Assembly: GCA_035651755.1 (NCBI GenBank)
Contig: DASRFA010000015.1
Location: 16,997-80,996 of the forward strand
Reading direction: 5' to 3'
DNA length: 64,000 nt
Origin: DASRFA01 sp035651755
GTDB taxonomy: Bacteria > Desulfobacterota > Binatia > UBA12015
Within the stretch, counting starts at the first letter, position 1, and each line of letters opens with the position of its first letter. The notes beneath the pieces were generated by a model. It had not been told where the DNA came from and did not search any database. It saw only the letters and a program-made list of their open reading frames with translations. Of this stretch, positions 52,990-61,675 are shown piece after piece. A program made the position numbers and the translations under genes.

Positions 52990-53184
52990 TCACTCCTCCG
53001 CGATCGAGATCGCCTTCGTCGGGCAGCCGCGCACGGCCGCCTGCACCTTGGCGCGGAGCGATTCCGGCGGGTTCTCCTGGAGCACATAGAGGAAGTTGTC
53101 CTCGCGTACCTCGAAGACCTCGGGCGCGGCGACCTGGCAGACCGCATTGCTGTTGCACTTGTCGAAATCGACGACCACCTTCAT
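52990..53184 (-). CDS. Small ferredoxin, one cluster, Asn at the fourth ligand position
   Basis: 64 residues. VVVDFDKCNSNAVCQVAAPEV (Cys10, Cys16) and VRGCPTKAISIAEE (Cys54) follow the single-cluster ferredoxin pattern C-x2-X-x2-C ... CP. The X position is Asn13, so the cluster has three Cys ligands and is probably [3Fe-4S], or a [4Fe-4S] with a non-Cys ligand. Such ferredoxins reduce cytochrome P450s and related enzymes in actinobacteria and proteobacteria. GGAGG precedes the ATG at 53184. No P450 is nearby. Confidence 0.9.
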   Translation of the reverse strand: MKVVVDFDKCNSNAVCQVAAPEVFEVREDNFLYVLQENPPESLRAKVQAAVRGCPTKAISIAEE

Positions 53185-53280
53185 TCGCGCGACCTCCGTG
53201 GCTCGCCTCGGAACGACCCGTCCAGTATCACACGTGGCTCGTTCGATCACCCGGCGCGGGTGCCAGCGAAGGGAGTGCGC

Positions 53281-53895
53281 GTGTCCGTTCTGGTCCTCCT
53301 CCGTCACGGCGAGTCCCAGTGGAACCTCGAGAACCGCTTCACGGGCTGGGTCGACGTCCCGCTCACCGAGAAGGGACGCGAGGAGGCGCGCCGCGCCGGC
53401 CGCCGCCTGAAGGAAGCCGGCATCCGCTTCGCGCGCTGCTTCACGTCGGAGCTCGTGCGCGCGCAGGAGACGCTCGCGATCGTCCTCGAGGAGCTCGCAG
53501 CGAACGATCTCCCGATCGAGCGCGACAAGGCGCTGAACGAGCGGCACTACGGCGACCTGCAAGGGCTGAACAAGGCGGAGACCGCGAAGAAGTACGGCGA
53601 CGAGCAGGTCCACATCTGGCGCCGCAGCTACGACGTCGCGCCTCCCGGCGGCGAGAGCCTGAAGGACACCGCCGCGCGCACGCTTCCGTACTTCGAGGCG
53701 CGGATCGCGCCGGAGCTCGAGCGGGGCGAGAACGTCCTGGTCGCCGCGCACGGAAACAGCCTGCGCTCGATCGTGATGGACCTCGAGAAGCTCACGCGCG
53801 AGCAGGTGCTCGAGCTGAACCTCGCGACCGGGGTCCCGATCCTCTACGAGGTCGGACCCGGGCTCACGATCCTCCGAAAAGAGGTCCTCGCCTGA
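53281..53895 (+). CDS. gpmA: 2,3-bisphosphoglycerate-dependent phosphoglycerate mutase
   Basis: 204 residues from the GTG at 53281 (GGGAG upstream). The phosphohistidine motif LVLLRHGESQWNLENRFTGW, ERHYGDLQGLNKAETAKKYG and VLVAAHGNSLRSIVMDLEKL identify the dPGM branch; Arg and His residues of the active site are intact. It interconverts 2- and 3-phosphoglycerate. It is slightly shorter than the E. coli enzyme (250 residues), missing part of the C-terminal tail. Divergent from the ferredoxin gene. Confidence 0.94.
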   Translation: MSVLVLLRHGESQWNLENRFTGWVDVPLTEKGREEARRAGRRLKEAGIRFARCFTSELVRAQETLAIVLEELAANDLPIERDKALNERHYGDLQGLNKAETAKKYGDEQVHIWRRSYDVAPPGGESLKDTAARTLPYFEARIAPELERGENVLVAAHGNSLRSIVMDLEKLTREQVLELNLATGVPILYEVGPGLTILRKEVLA

Positions 53896-53967
53896 GCGCG
53901 CTCTCGTCGCGCGCCCGGCGCCGCGCGCACGCCCGCCTGCGTGCGAGCGCCCGGCGCCGGATCGGCG

Positions 53968-56900
53968 TCACGCGCCGCGCAGCTTCGCGACGTACTTGCC
54001 GGGCAGCGTCTGGCCGCCGACCTCGACCTCGAACGGGACCACGACGCTTCCGACCAGCGCTTCGCCCTTCCTGAGCTTGAGGTCGATCTTGGCGCGGGCG
54101 GCGATGCGGAGCGACCGCGCGTCCACCCCGGCGTCCTTCAGGGACTCGCCGATCAAGTTCGCGAGCGCGCGAGCGGATTCGGCGGCCGGGCGGAGCCGAA
54201 GCTTCGATCCGGCGTCATTCACCGCACGCCACGTGCCCTGCAGGAGCTGGCCGAGCGGGTCGATCGCCTTGAACGAGCCGTCGCCGAGCCGGAAGGCGAA
54301 CGCGGTCTCGCGCCGCTCCCCGGCGAGCCCCGAGATCGCGATCCTCTGCACGCCGTCCATGACGACGAGGGGTGCGCAGTCGGCGCACGGCGCCTCGCCG
54401 GGCGCCGGGACGGCCGGCCGGAGCGCGATCGCGCCGGCGACCGCGGTGCCGCGCACCGCCGCGCCGCCCGGAGCGGGCGCGGGCGCCGGCATGGCGGCGA
54501 AGGAGCCGAGCGTCGCGGCCGACGCGTCGTCGAGCCAGTCGAGCCAGGAACGCCGGGCGACGAAATCCGGGCAGGTCGCGCTCGGATCGTGCAACGCGAA
54601 GAGCGCGCACACGTCGCTCTCGGAGATGCCCTTCGCCTTCAGGAGGTCCGCGAGACCGCCCAGGAAGTTGTCCTCGCGCAGGAGCTGACCGCGATCGTCC
54701 CAGTGCTCGAAGAGCGTGATCAGATCCGTCCCGGGCAGCCGCACGCCCTCGTCCTTGAGGTCCGAGTCGGCGCTTCCGACGTAGGTGAGCGGCGCGCCGG
54801 ATGCGAGCTGCTGCCAGTCGGAGCCGTCGTTCGGGCCGAGGCCCTGCGGATTGCCGTCGAACGCGTCGTGCAGGATCGAGGCGATGCGCGCGACCTGGTC
54901 GGAGAACGTGGCTTCGCTGCCGAAGTTCTCGTCGAAGCAGGTCGCGCCGGCCGGGCAGTAGTGGACGTCCATCGAGTCGAAGGACGCGCTCGGAGAGAAG
55001 TAGTTCGTGCCGCCGACGATCTGCTCGGTCAGGAAGTCGGCGAAGGCCTCGTTCAGGTAGCTCGCCTGGCTGTCGGGCGCCTGGCTCGCGGTCGAGATGA
55101 TCACGTCCGTCCACGCCATCTCGAACGCGTCGAGACCCTGCTTGGCGAGCATCTCGCACATGACCGCGTGCCCGTACTCGTGCACCGGGACGCCGCGCGA
55201 ATCGTCCTGATCCGTGCGCAAAATCATGTCGACCGAGTAGAAGAACTCGGTCGCCGTCGTCGCCAGCAGGAACGCCGGGTTGAGCAGCGATCCGAGCGCG
55301 CCGAGGAGGTCCGCTCCGAGCCCGAGCAAGCCCGGCCGCCGCCCCATGCAGGGCGTGAACGAGCGGCCGGCGACGGCGAGCTCGTCCGCCTGGCTGCCGA
55401 CCAGCACGGTGATCTTCGGCATCTCGAAGCCGGCGATGCGCTGCATGTAGCGGCGCGCGTCCGTCATCCCGGCGAGCGCGTTCAGGTAGGGATGCTGGAC
55501 GTCGATCGTCCGGCGCGTGTAGTCGCTCAGCGAGCCCAGGTTCGCGACGCAGATCGTCTTCTCGATCAAGTACTCCGTCAGCTCCGCCGTGTCGTTCTCG
55601 ACCTGGATGCAGACCTTGGTGTCGGAGTTCTTCGCGACGAACAGGGTCACGTAGCCCTGATCGTCGGTCTCGCCGTAGAACGCGGCGAGCCCCTGGCGAA
55701 CCTCGACCTTCACGTGCTCGAGGTACAGCGGCTCGCCGCTCCAGCCGCTCCGCATGATCTCGCCGCTTCCGAACGCCGGGTCGGTGTTGAGCAGATTGAA
55801 GTTCAGGTCGAGCCGCACTTCGCCCTTGATGAGCCGCTTGATGCGGCCGATGGTCGCGCGCACTCCCTCGACGATGCGATCGCCGATCTCGACCACCCAG
55901 TGGACGATCTTGCGGGTGAGCCAGCCGAGGATCTCCTGCTGTGTCTGACAGAAGGTGGTCCCGTCCTGGACGAAGCAGCGCTGGATCGCATTGAAGTCGA
56001 AGCCCTGCTCGCCGAGGTACTGGTAGTTCAGGACGTGGCGGCTCACGCCGGGCGCGAGGGCCGCCGCGACCGGCACGCGTCGGAACACCAGCGCGCGGAT
56101 CCCGGGCGCCTCGCCGCGGCCGATCTGCTCGAGCATGCGGTCGCGGATCTCGTTGTAGATGCGACCGGGGACGGCCGCGAAGAGCCAGCGGCCGATCGGC
56201 ACGCACCCGGAGGTCGGCCGCGCGACGCCGACGTCCCGCACGCGCGCCGCCGTCGCGGCGGACGCGACCTGCGTGATCACGGGACCGACGTCGGAGTTGC
56301 ATGGGCGAGCGACGGCTTGGCCGTCGTCCCAGCCGTCGAGCTCCTGCTCGAAGATGGGCTGCGCCTGCACGTGCATGCCCATGGTGCGGAGCCCCTGCTC
56401 GGTCAGCGGGTCGCTGCCTTCGACGAGCACGTTCATGTGGTAGAGCGCAGGCTCGTCCTCGGTACCCTCGGCGAGGGTCTCCGTGTCGCGCCAGTCGAAG
56501 AGCCGCAGCACACGGGCGCTCTCCGCCGCGCTGATCCCGGCGCCCTCGAAGCCCACCCGCCAATCGGTCGTCGCACAGCGGGTCGTGCTCTGGTCGGGCC
56601 CGGCGGTGCCGCCGAGGACCGTGATGCGGTAGCAGTATTCTTTGCCGACGCCGAGGTTCGGGTCGCGGACGACCGCGTTCACGCCGGGGGTCACGCTGCC
56701 GAACGGCACGAAGGCGCCGCCGGGAGCCTGCTTGACGAGCTGGCTGACTCGTCCCGCCGGCGGGCGCACCGAGATCTCGATGAAGTCGACGCCGACGCTC
56801 TGGATCGAGAGCGGCGGCGGCGGAGGAGGCGGCGGGGGCGGATCCCCGGGCTCGAAGCCGGGGGTCGAGGGCGGCAAGCCGACGTTGCCTCTGTCGAACC

Positions 56901-56970
56901 GTGCCTGGCTCGTCGCCGGAGCGGCGGCGACGGCGAGAAGAAGCGCGACCGCAGTCATGGTCCTCGTCAT
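53968..56970 (-). CDS. Large secreted zincin-like protein (HEXXH) of unknown family
   Basis: 1000 residues. GGGAGG lies 8 nt before the ATG. Signal peptide TAVALLLAVAAAPATSQA, then a poly-Pro run (44-53), an Fn3-like beta domain (SIQSVGVDFIEISVRPP ... CYRITVLGG, about 54-135), helical and mixed regions, and a zincin core: VPVHEYGHAVMCEM (HEYGH 597-601) and YLNEAFADFLTEQ (Glu641) 40 residues later, as in gluzincins (HEXXH...ExxxD). About 14 Cys are dispersed, consistent with disulfides in a periplasmic or extracellular protein. The C-terminal 200 residues are a separate beta-rich domain. I recognise no named family. A sigma-54-like promoter and palindrome precede it. Confidence 0.8.
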   Translation of the reverse strand: MTRTMTAVALLLAVAAAPATSQARFDRGNVGLPPSTPGFEPGDPPPPPPPPPPLSIQSVGVDFIEISVRPPAGRVSQLVKQAPGGAFVPFGSVTPGVNAVVRDPNLGVGKEYCYRITVLGGTAGPDQSTTRCATTDWRVGFEGAGISAAESARVLRLFDWRDTETLAEGTEDEPALYHMNVLVEGSDPLTEQGLRTMGMHVQAQPIFEQELDGWDDGQAVARPCNSDVGPVITQVASAATAARVRDVGVARPTSGCVPIGRWLFAAVPGRIYNEIRDRMLEQIGRGEAPGIRALVFRRVPVAAALAPGVSRHVLNYQYLGEQGFDFNAIQRCFVQDGTTFCQTQQEILGWLTRKIVHWVVEIGDRIVEGVRATIGRIKRLIKGEVRLDLNFNLLNTDPAFGSGEIMRSGWSGEPLYLEHVKVEVRQGLAAFYGETDDQGYVTLFVAKNSDTKVCIQVENDTAELTEYLIEKTICVANLGSLSDYTRRTIDVQHPYLNALAGMTDARRYMQRIAGFEMPKITVLVGSQADELAVAGRSFTPCMGRRPGLLGLGADLLGALGSLLNPAFLLATTATEFFYSVDMILRTDQDDSRGVPVHEYGHAVMCEMLAKQGLDAFEMAWTDVIISTASQAPDSQASYLNEAFADFLTEQIVGGTNYFSPSASFDSMDVHYCPAGATCFDENFGSEATFSDQVARIASILHDAFDGNPQGLGPNDGSDWQQLASGAPLTYVGSADSDLKDEGVRLPGTDLITLFEHWDDRGQLLREDNFLGGLADLLKAKGISESDVCALFALHDPSATCPDFVARRSWLDWLDDASAATLGSFAAMPAPAPAPGGAAVRGTAVAGAIALRPAVPAPGEAPCADCAPLVVMDGVQRIAISGLAGERRETAFAFRLGDGSFKAIDPLGQLLQGTWRAVNDAGSKLRLRPAAESARALANLIGESLKDAGVDARSLRIAARAKIDLKLRKGEALVGSVVVPFEVEVGGQTLPGKYVAKLRGA

Positions 56971-56997
56971 CGTCGGATCCTCCCGACGCCGCCCTGT

Positions 56998-57012
56998 GCA
57001 GTCGCTGTGCCA
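56998..57012 (-). promoter_or_regulatory. Sigma-54-type (-24/-12) promoter candidate for the secreted zincin gene
   Basis: The minus strand reads TGGCACAGCGACTGC: GG and GC are separated by exactly 10 bases and the -24 half TGGCAC matches the consensus; the -12 half is CTGC instead of TTGC. Transcription would start near 56987, just before the GGGAGG ribosome site (56984-56979) and the ATG at 56970. The match could still be chance in such GC-rich DNA. Confidence 0.4.
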
Positions 57013-57029
57013 CGTGCCCAAGCGCGCCG

Positions 57030-57048
57030 CGGCTCGAATTTCGAGCCG
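57030..57048. promoter_or_regulatory. 19-bp perfect palindrome upstream of the secreted zincin gene
   Basis: CGGCTCGAA-T-TTCGAGCCG has two perfect 9-bp arms around one base. Its centre is about 27 bp upstream of the -24 element of the proposed sigma-54 promoter and about 70 bp from the start codon. Typical of a dimeric regulator site; with no T-tract it is unlikely to be a terminator for the ETF gene, which reads towards it. Confidence 0.55.
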
Positions 57049-57158
57049 AACGCACCTTCGGCGACGACGGGAGCGTCCGGCCGTACGCATCCCGTGAACC
57101 GCGGTTCCTGAACGCGGGTTCCTGCAGGGACGACGCGGGAGCGCGTCGCGACGCGCGG

Positions 57159-59051
57159 CTAGGACGCCGGACCTTCGAGCGCCGCGATCAGCGCCTCGAG
57201 AAACGACGGCGCATCCGCGACGACGCCGAGGTCCGCGCCCGCGAAGACCTCCGCGTCGGGATCGCGGTTCACCGCGATCACGATGCCGGCGCGCTGGATC
57301 CCGACCATGTGGTTGAACGAGCCGCGGACGCCGAGCGCCAGGTACACCGAGGGCGCGACGCTCCGTCCCGAGAGCCCGATCTGCGCTTGACGAGGCAGCC
57401 AGCCGACGTCGCAGACGCGCCGGCTTCCGCCGACGGCGCCGCCGAGGAGATGCGCGAGCCGCGCGGCGCGCGCGACCGCGGCCGAGCCGAGCCCGAAGCC
57501 GACGCAGACGACCGCGCGCGCCGACTCGAGCGACGCGCCCTCCTCGGACACCTCGGGGACGAACCCGAGCCAGCGCCGGCGCTCGTGCGCACCGGCCGCG
57601 CCGCCGCCGCACGCGACGATCACCGCGTGCGGCCGCGCGCGATCGGGCTCGGGCGCCCGCAGCATGCCGGGCCGGAGCGTCGCGACCTCCGGGCGCGTGC
57701 GCGACAGGATGGGCGCGACGACGAGACCGCCGAAGGCCGGCTTCAGCTGCCGCAGGCGGCCGGCGTCGTCGAGCTCGACGCCGATCGCGTCGCCCGTCAA
57801 GCCGAGGCCGAGGCGGGCGGCGATCTGCGGCACGACGTCGCGGCCGAGCGCGGTCGACGGCGCGAGCACGATGCGGGGCGCGAGCTCCGCCACGGCGCCG
57901 GCGAGGGCGCCGACCGCGACGTCCGGCGCGAGCGTCCCGGAGCCGGGAGCGAGCAGCACGTCGGCGCCGGCCCGTCCGAGGTCGCGCGCGAGCCCGCCGG
58001 ATGGATCCTCGTCGCCGTGGCGCGATCGCATCAGATCCGCGGGCAGCGGGTCCAGGACCGCCGCGGCGATCCCCACCGAGAGCTCCGCGGCGAGCGAGTC
58101 GGCTGCGCCGAGGAGCTCGCGCGAGACGTCGCGCAGCGCGCCCGCCGCCGAGCGCTCCGCGAGAACCCAGATGGCGCCGCGCGGGTCGGCGACGCGCGCA
58201 TGGCGGAAGGAGGTGCCGCGGGCCGACGCGCCGTCGGACGCGCCGGCTTCCGCGATCGCGCGCAGCACCTCCGCGACCGCGAGCGAACGGTCGTCGCGCG
58301 CGTCGATCCGCCGGCGCGCGCGCGCGGACTCGACGGCCTGCACGTCGGCGACCCAGGTCGGCGAGCCGGCCTGGCCGAGCTCGCCCGCGTCGCCGCCGAG
58401 GTCGGCGGCGCGCCAGGTCTCGACGCGACCGGTCGCCGCTCGCTCGTCGTCGGGCATCACGATCGGTGCCCGCGTCTTCCACCGATCCGTGCAGCTCGCG
58501 AGCGCGGGAAGCGCGACCGCGATCTCCGCCGCGCCGTCGTCGAGCTCGCACTCCGCCAGCAGCTCGAGCATCGCCGCTGCGGCGGCGCCCGCGAGCGCGG
58601 CGGGCGCGACGGCGAGGCGCCGCACGCCGCCGACGAACGGCATCGCGAGGAGCTCCGCGAGCTCGGGCGGGACCTGCGCCGTCTCGGCGTCGATGCTGTA
58701 GCGTCCCGCGAGCACGAGGTCCGCGCCGATCGCCGCGATCGCGCGCGCGAGCGCGCGCGCCGTCGCCAGCGTGTCGGCGCCCGCGAGGACCGGGTCGCAG
58801 AGGAGAATCGCGCGGTCGACGCCGAGCCCGAGGCACTCGCGCAGCGCGGCTTCGGCCTGCGGCGGGCCCATCGAGAGCGCGGTGACGGAGCCGCCGAGCT
58901 CGTCCCGCAGGCGGAGCGCCTCCAGCAGCGCGCGGCGGTCGAACGGGTTGATGAGCGCCGGGACGCCCTCGCGGCGGAGGCGGCGGGTGACGGGGTCGAG
59001 CGCGAGCTCCGATACCTCGGGGACCTGCTTCACGCAGACGACGGTCCTCAT
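57159..59051 (-). CDS. Fused electron transfer flavoprotein, EtfB-EtfA
   Basis: 630 residues. Residues 1-250 are the ETF beta half (MRTVVCVKQVPEVSELALDP, LINPFDRRALLEALRLRDEL, AGRYSIDAETAQVPPELAEL), residues 290-630 the alpha half (AIWVLAERSAAGALRDVSRE, then FAD-binding SRRVCDVGWLPRQAQIGLSG, SVYLALGVRGSFNHMVGI, IAVNRDPDAEVFAGADLGVV). ETF normally is a heterodimer of separate genes moving electrons from acyl-CoA dehydrogenases to ETF-quinone oxidoreductase. The fusion keeps the FAD site; the AMP site in the beta half is less clear. Partner dehydrogenases are not nearby. Confidence 0.93.
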   Translation of the reverse strand: MRTVVCVKQVPEVSELALDPVTRRLRREGVPALINPFDRRALLEALRLRDELGGSVTALSMGPPQAEAALRECLGLGVDRAILLCDPVLAGADTLATARALARAIAAIGADLVLAGRYSIDAETAQVPPELAELLAMPFVGGVRRLAVAPAALAGAAAAAMLELLAECELDDGAAEIAVALPALASCTDRWKTRAPIVMPDDERAATGRVETWRAADLGGDAGELGQAGSPTWVADVQAVESARARRRIDARDDRSLAVAEVLRAIAEAGASDGASARGTSFRHARVADPRGAIWVLAERSAAGALRDVSRELLGAADSLAAELSVGIAAAVLDPLPADLMRSRHGDEDPSGGLARDLGRAGADVLLAPGSGTLAPDVAVGALAGAVAELAPRIVLAPSTALGRDVVPQIAARLGLGLTGDAIGVELDDAGRLRQLKPAFGGLVVAPILSRTRPEVATLRPGMLRAPEPDRARPHAVIVACGGGAAGAHERRRWLGFVPEVSEEGASLESARAVVCVGFGLGSAAVARAARLAHLLGGAVGGSRRVCDVGWLPRQAQIGLSGRSVAPSVYLALGVRGSFNHMVGIQRAGIVIAVNRDPDAEVFAGADLGVVADAPSFLEALIAALEGPAS

Positions 59052-59451
59052 CGCGCGCCCCGCAGACGTCGAACGGACGTGCCGTCTTGTCCCGTTCCGT
59101 CAAATTTCCGACGGGAGCGGACGACGCTTCTGCCATCGGCCCCGGCCCGGCGTCGAGAAATCGCGGCGATTCGGCGAGCGCGCGCTGGCGGGTGCGATGG
59201 CACGCGTCCTGCTGAACCGGGCGTCCATGACCCGACTCTCGGCTGCCAAGTCACCGAACGCGCGCGCGCAGCGCCGCCTCCTCGCGGCCGGCGCCCGCAT
59301 CCGTGGGCAATGGCGCTACCTGGTCCGGACGACGCGCGATCCCTTCGCGAGCGCAGCGGCCGACGGCGCACCGGCCCCCGCGATCGCGAAGCGTCCCTGC
59401 GAGCGCGCTGGCGGCTGACGTCCCCCGAAGCACGGCGGCCGGACGTGGCGC
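59052..59451. other. 400-bp gap between the ETF and hydrolase genes
   Basis: No convincing gene on either strand. Short open frames here are Arg/Ala-rich and have no ribosome site. A TTTGACGGAAC sequence on the minus strand about 40 bp upstream of the ETF start (near 59090) resembles a -35 element but lacks a good -10. I see nothing else. Confidence 0.6.
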
Positions 59452-60315
59452 TCACGGCACACCGCGCTCGTCGAGGAACGACCGGACGAGAGCGACGACC
59501 GCGTCCGGCGCCTGCATCGGCACGAAGTGACCGACGCCCGGGAGCATCTCGAGGCGACCGTCCGGCAGCAGCGCCGCCGCATGCCGCGCGAGATCGGGAG
59601 GGAGCGTCGGGCTCGCGCCGCCGGTGACGAGAAGCGCCGGCACCGAGACGCGCGGCAGATACTCGAGCGTGGCCGAGCGCGCGCCCTGCTCGTAGATCGT
59701 GGCTTCGATCTCGGGCGGGCACTTGAGCTCGACGCGACCGTCAGGGAGGTCGCGCGTTCCGTGCTCGACGTAGGCGACCAGCGCGGAGGGCTGCCAGTCG
59801 GCGAACGGCGGACGGGCGGCGAACGATGCGAGCATCTCCTCGCGGCTGCTCCACAGCCGGCGCCTCCGGCGCGCGCCCTCCGCGAGCGGGTTCTGCGCAC
59901 GCGCCGCGGCGGCCGCCGCGTCGAGGCGGGGAACCAGCACCGGATCGAGCAGGATCGCGCGCCCGATGCGACCGGGAAAGTCCGCGGCGACGCCCGCGAC
60001 CGCGGCGCCGCCCATCGAGTGCCCGACCGCGACGACGTCCCGGAGCGCGAGCGCGTCGAGGAGACCCGCGAGGTCGCGGACGAAATCCGACCACGCGTAC
60101 GCGTCCGCGGGCTTGTCGCTGTCGCCGTGCCCGCGCTCGTCGAACGCGATCACGCGGAAGCGATCGCGGAACGCCTCGGCGATCGGCTGCCAGACCGCGC
60201 CGCAGAAGCCCGTCGCGTGGGCGCACACGAGCGCCGGCAGGTCGGCGCGCCCGGGCGCGTGATCGGCGACCGCGAGCGCGATGCCGCCGACGTCGACTCG
60301 GAAGGACGAGGCCAT
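59452..60315 (-). CDS. Alpha/beta hydrolase
   Basis: 287 residues. The nucleophile elbow VVAVGHSMGGAAVAGVAADF (Ser in GHSMG), FDERGHGDSDKPADAYAW for the oxyanion side, and the terminal His in LPGVGHFVPMQAPDAVVAL are present; the acid is probably Asp in LLVTGGASPTLPPD or nearby. A cap domain with RRRRRLWSSREEMLASF follows. Esterase, lactonase or related; substrate unknown. Upstream of the ETF gene, downstream of serS. Confidence 0.9.
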   Translation of the reverse strand: MASSFRVDVGGIALAVADHAPGRADLPALVCAHATGFCGAVWQPIAEAFRDRFRVIAFDERGHGDSDKPADAYAWSDFVRDLAGLLDALALRDVVAVGHSMGGAAVAGVAADFPGRIGRAILLDPVLVPRLDAAAAAARAQNPLAEGARRRRRLWSSREEMLASFAARPPFADWQPSALVAYVEHGTRDLPDGRVELKCPPEIEATIYEQGARSATLEYLPRVSVPALLVTGGASPTLPPDLARHAAALLPDGRLEMLPGVGHFVPMQAPDAVVALVRSFLDERGVP

Positions 60316-60335
60316 GGCCGGAACGGACGGCGCGC

Positions 60336-61610
60336 TCAGAGAGCGGGGATCCGGCCATCGCCGCCGTAGAACGGGACGAGCGCGGGCGGCAGCTCCACCG
60401 AGCCGTCGGCGCGCTGGTAGGTCTCGAGCACCGCGATCAGGATGCGCGGGAGCGCGAGACCCGACCCGTTCAGGGTGTGGACGAGCTCGGGACGCTCACC
60501 GGGCGCGGGGCGATAGCGGATGCTCGCGCGGCGCGCCTGGAAGTCGCGGAAGTTCGAGCAGGAGCTGACCTCCAGCCACTCGCCGCAGCCGGGCGCCCAC
60601 ACCTCGACGTCGAACTTCATGGCCGCCTGGAAGCTCAGGTCGCCGGTGCACATCTGGACGATGCGGTGGGTGAGCCCGAGCTTCCGGCAGACCTCTTCCG
60701 CGTCGTCCAGCAGCGACGCGAGCTCCGCGTCCGAGGTCTCGGGCCGGACGAACTTGACGAGCTCGACCTTGTCGAACTGGTGGCCGCGCTTGATGCCGCG
60801 GACGTCGCGCCCGGCGGACATCTTCTCGCGCCGGAAGCACGGCGAGTACGCGACGTGTCGGATCGGAAGCCGCTCGGCCTCGAGCACCTCGTCGCGGTAG
60901 AGGTTCGTGACCGGCACCTCGGCGGTCGGGACGAACCAGAGCTCGCCCTCGATGTCGCGGTACACGGTGTCGGCGAATTTCGGCAGCGTGCCGGTCCCGA
61001 CCAGGCACTCGCCCTTCACCATCGCCGGCGGGTAGACCTCGAGGTAGCCGTGCTCGCGGGTGTGGAGGTCGAGCATGAAGGCGATGAGCGCGCGCTGCAG
61101 GCGCGCGCCCGGGCCGGTCAGCACGTAGAAGCGCGATCCCGAGATCTTGACGCCGCGCTCGAAGTCGATCGCGCCGAGGCGCGGCCCGAGGTCCCAGTGC
61201 GGCAGCGGCTCGAAGTCGAACTTCGCCGGCTCGCCGACGACGCGGACGATCTGGTTCTCGCTCTCGTCCCGGCCGACGGGGACCGCCTCGTGCGGCAGGT
61301 TGGGCACCTCGAGCATGGCGTCCTCGAAGCGCTTCTCGAGGTCCGCGACGATCGCCTCCTCGGCGGCGATCGCCTCGGAGAGCGACTTGAGCGCGGCACC
61401 GGCCGTCTTCCGCTCCTCCGGCGGCAGCGCGCCGATCTCCTTCGAGCGCCGGGTGCGTTCCGCGCGCTTCTCCTCGAGCGAGCGCAGCCCAGCACGGCGC
61501 GCGGCGTCGGCCGCGAGGACGTCGTCGACCAGCGCGGGCGGCGCCTGCACCTTGGCGAGCTCGGCCTTGACCCAGTCGGCGCGCTCGCGGATGAGCCGGA
61601 TGTCGAGCAT
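60336..61610 (-). CDS. serS: Seryl-tRNA synthetase
   Basis: 424 residues. The N-terminal antiparallel coiled coil (LRSLEEKRAERTRRSKEIGA ... LEKRFEDAMLEVPN) binds the tRNA arm. Class II motifs: motif 2 FRREKMSAGRDVRGIKRGHQF, motif 3 NGSGLALPRILIAVLETYQ. The CSSNFRDFQARRASIRYR segment (read as EVSSCSNFRDFQ) is the serine-site signature. Standard length and start. Confidence 0.97.
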   Translation of the reverse strand: MLDIRLIRERADWVKAELAKVQAPPALVDDVLAADAARRAGLRSLEEKRAERTRRSKEIGALPPEERKTAGAALKSLSEAIAAEEAIVADLEKRFEDAMLEVPNLPHEAVPVGRDESENQIVRVVGEPAKFDFEPLPHWDLGPRLGAIDFERGVKISGSRFYVLTGPGARLQRALIAFMLDLHTREHGYLEVYPPAMVKGECLVGTGTLPKFADTVYRDIEGELWFVPTAEVPVTNLYRDEVLEAERLPIRHVAYSPCFRREKMSAGRDVRGIKRGHQFDKVELVKFVRPETSDAELASLLDDAEEVCRKLGLTHRIVQMCTGDLSFQAAMKFDVEVWAPGCGEWLEVSSCSNFRDFQARRASIRYRPAPGERPELVHTLNGSGLALPRILIAVLETYQRADGSVELPPALVPFYGGDGRIPAL

Positions 61611-61675
61611 GTCGGGCTGTTTCTACCAGGCGCGGGGGGCGAATCCACCCGCTCCTGTGCTTTACGGTCGCGCGG

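Noticed and set aside
57030..59136. The zincin frame remains open upstream for 2.1 kb, suggesting a 1722-residue protein
   Set aside because: The upstream part is the antisense-type shadow of the ETF fusion gene; a strong GGGAGG site, signal peptide and ATG at 56970 mark the true start.
59052..59451. Extracytoplasmic-function sigma promoter upstream of the ETF gene (GGAAC ... CGTC)
   Set aside because: The spacing between GGAAC and CGTC is about 14 bp rather than 15-17, and no stress-response context supports it.
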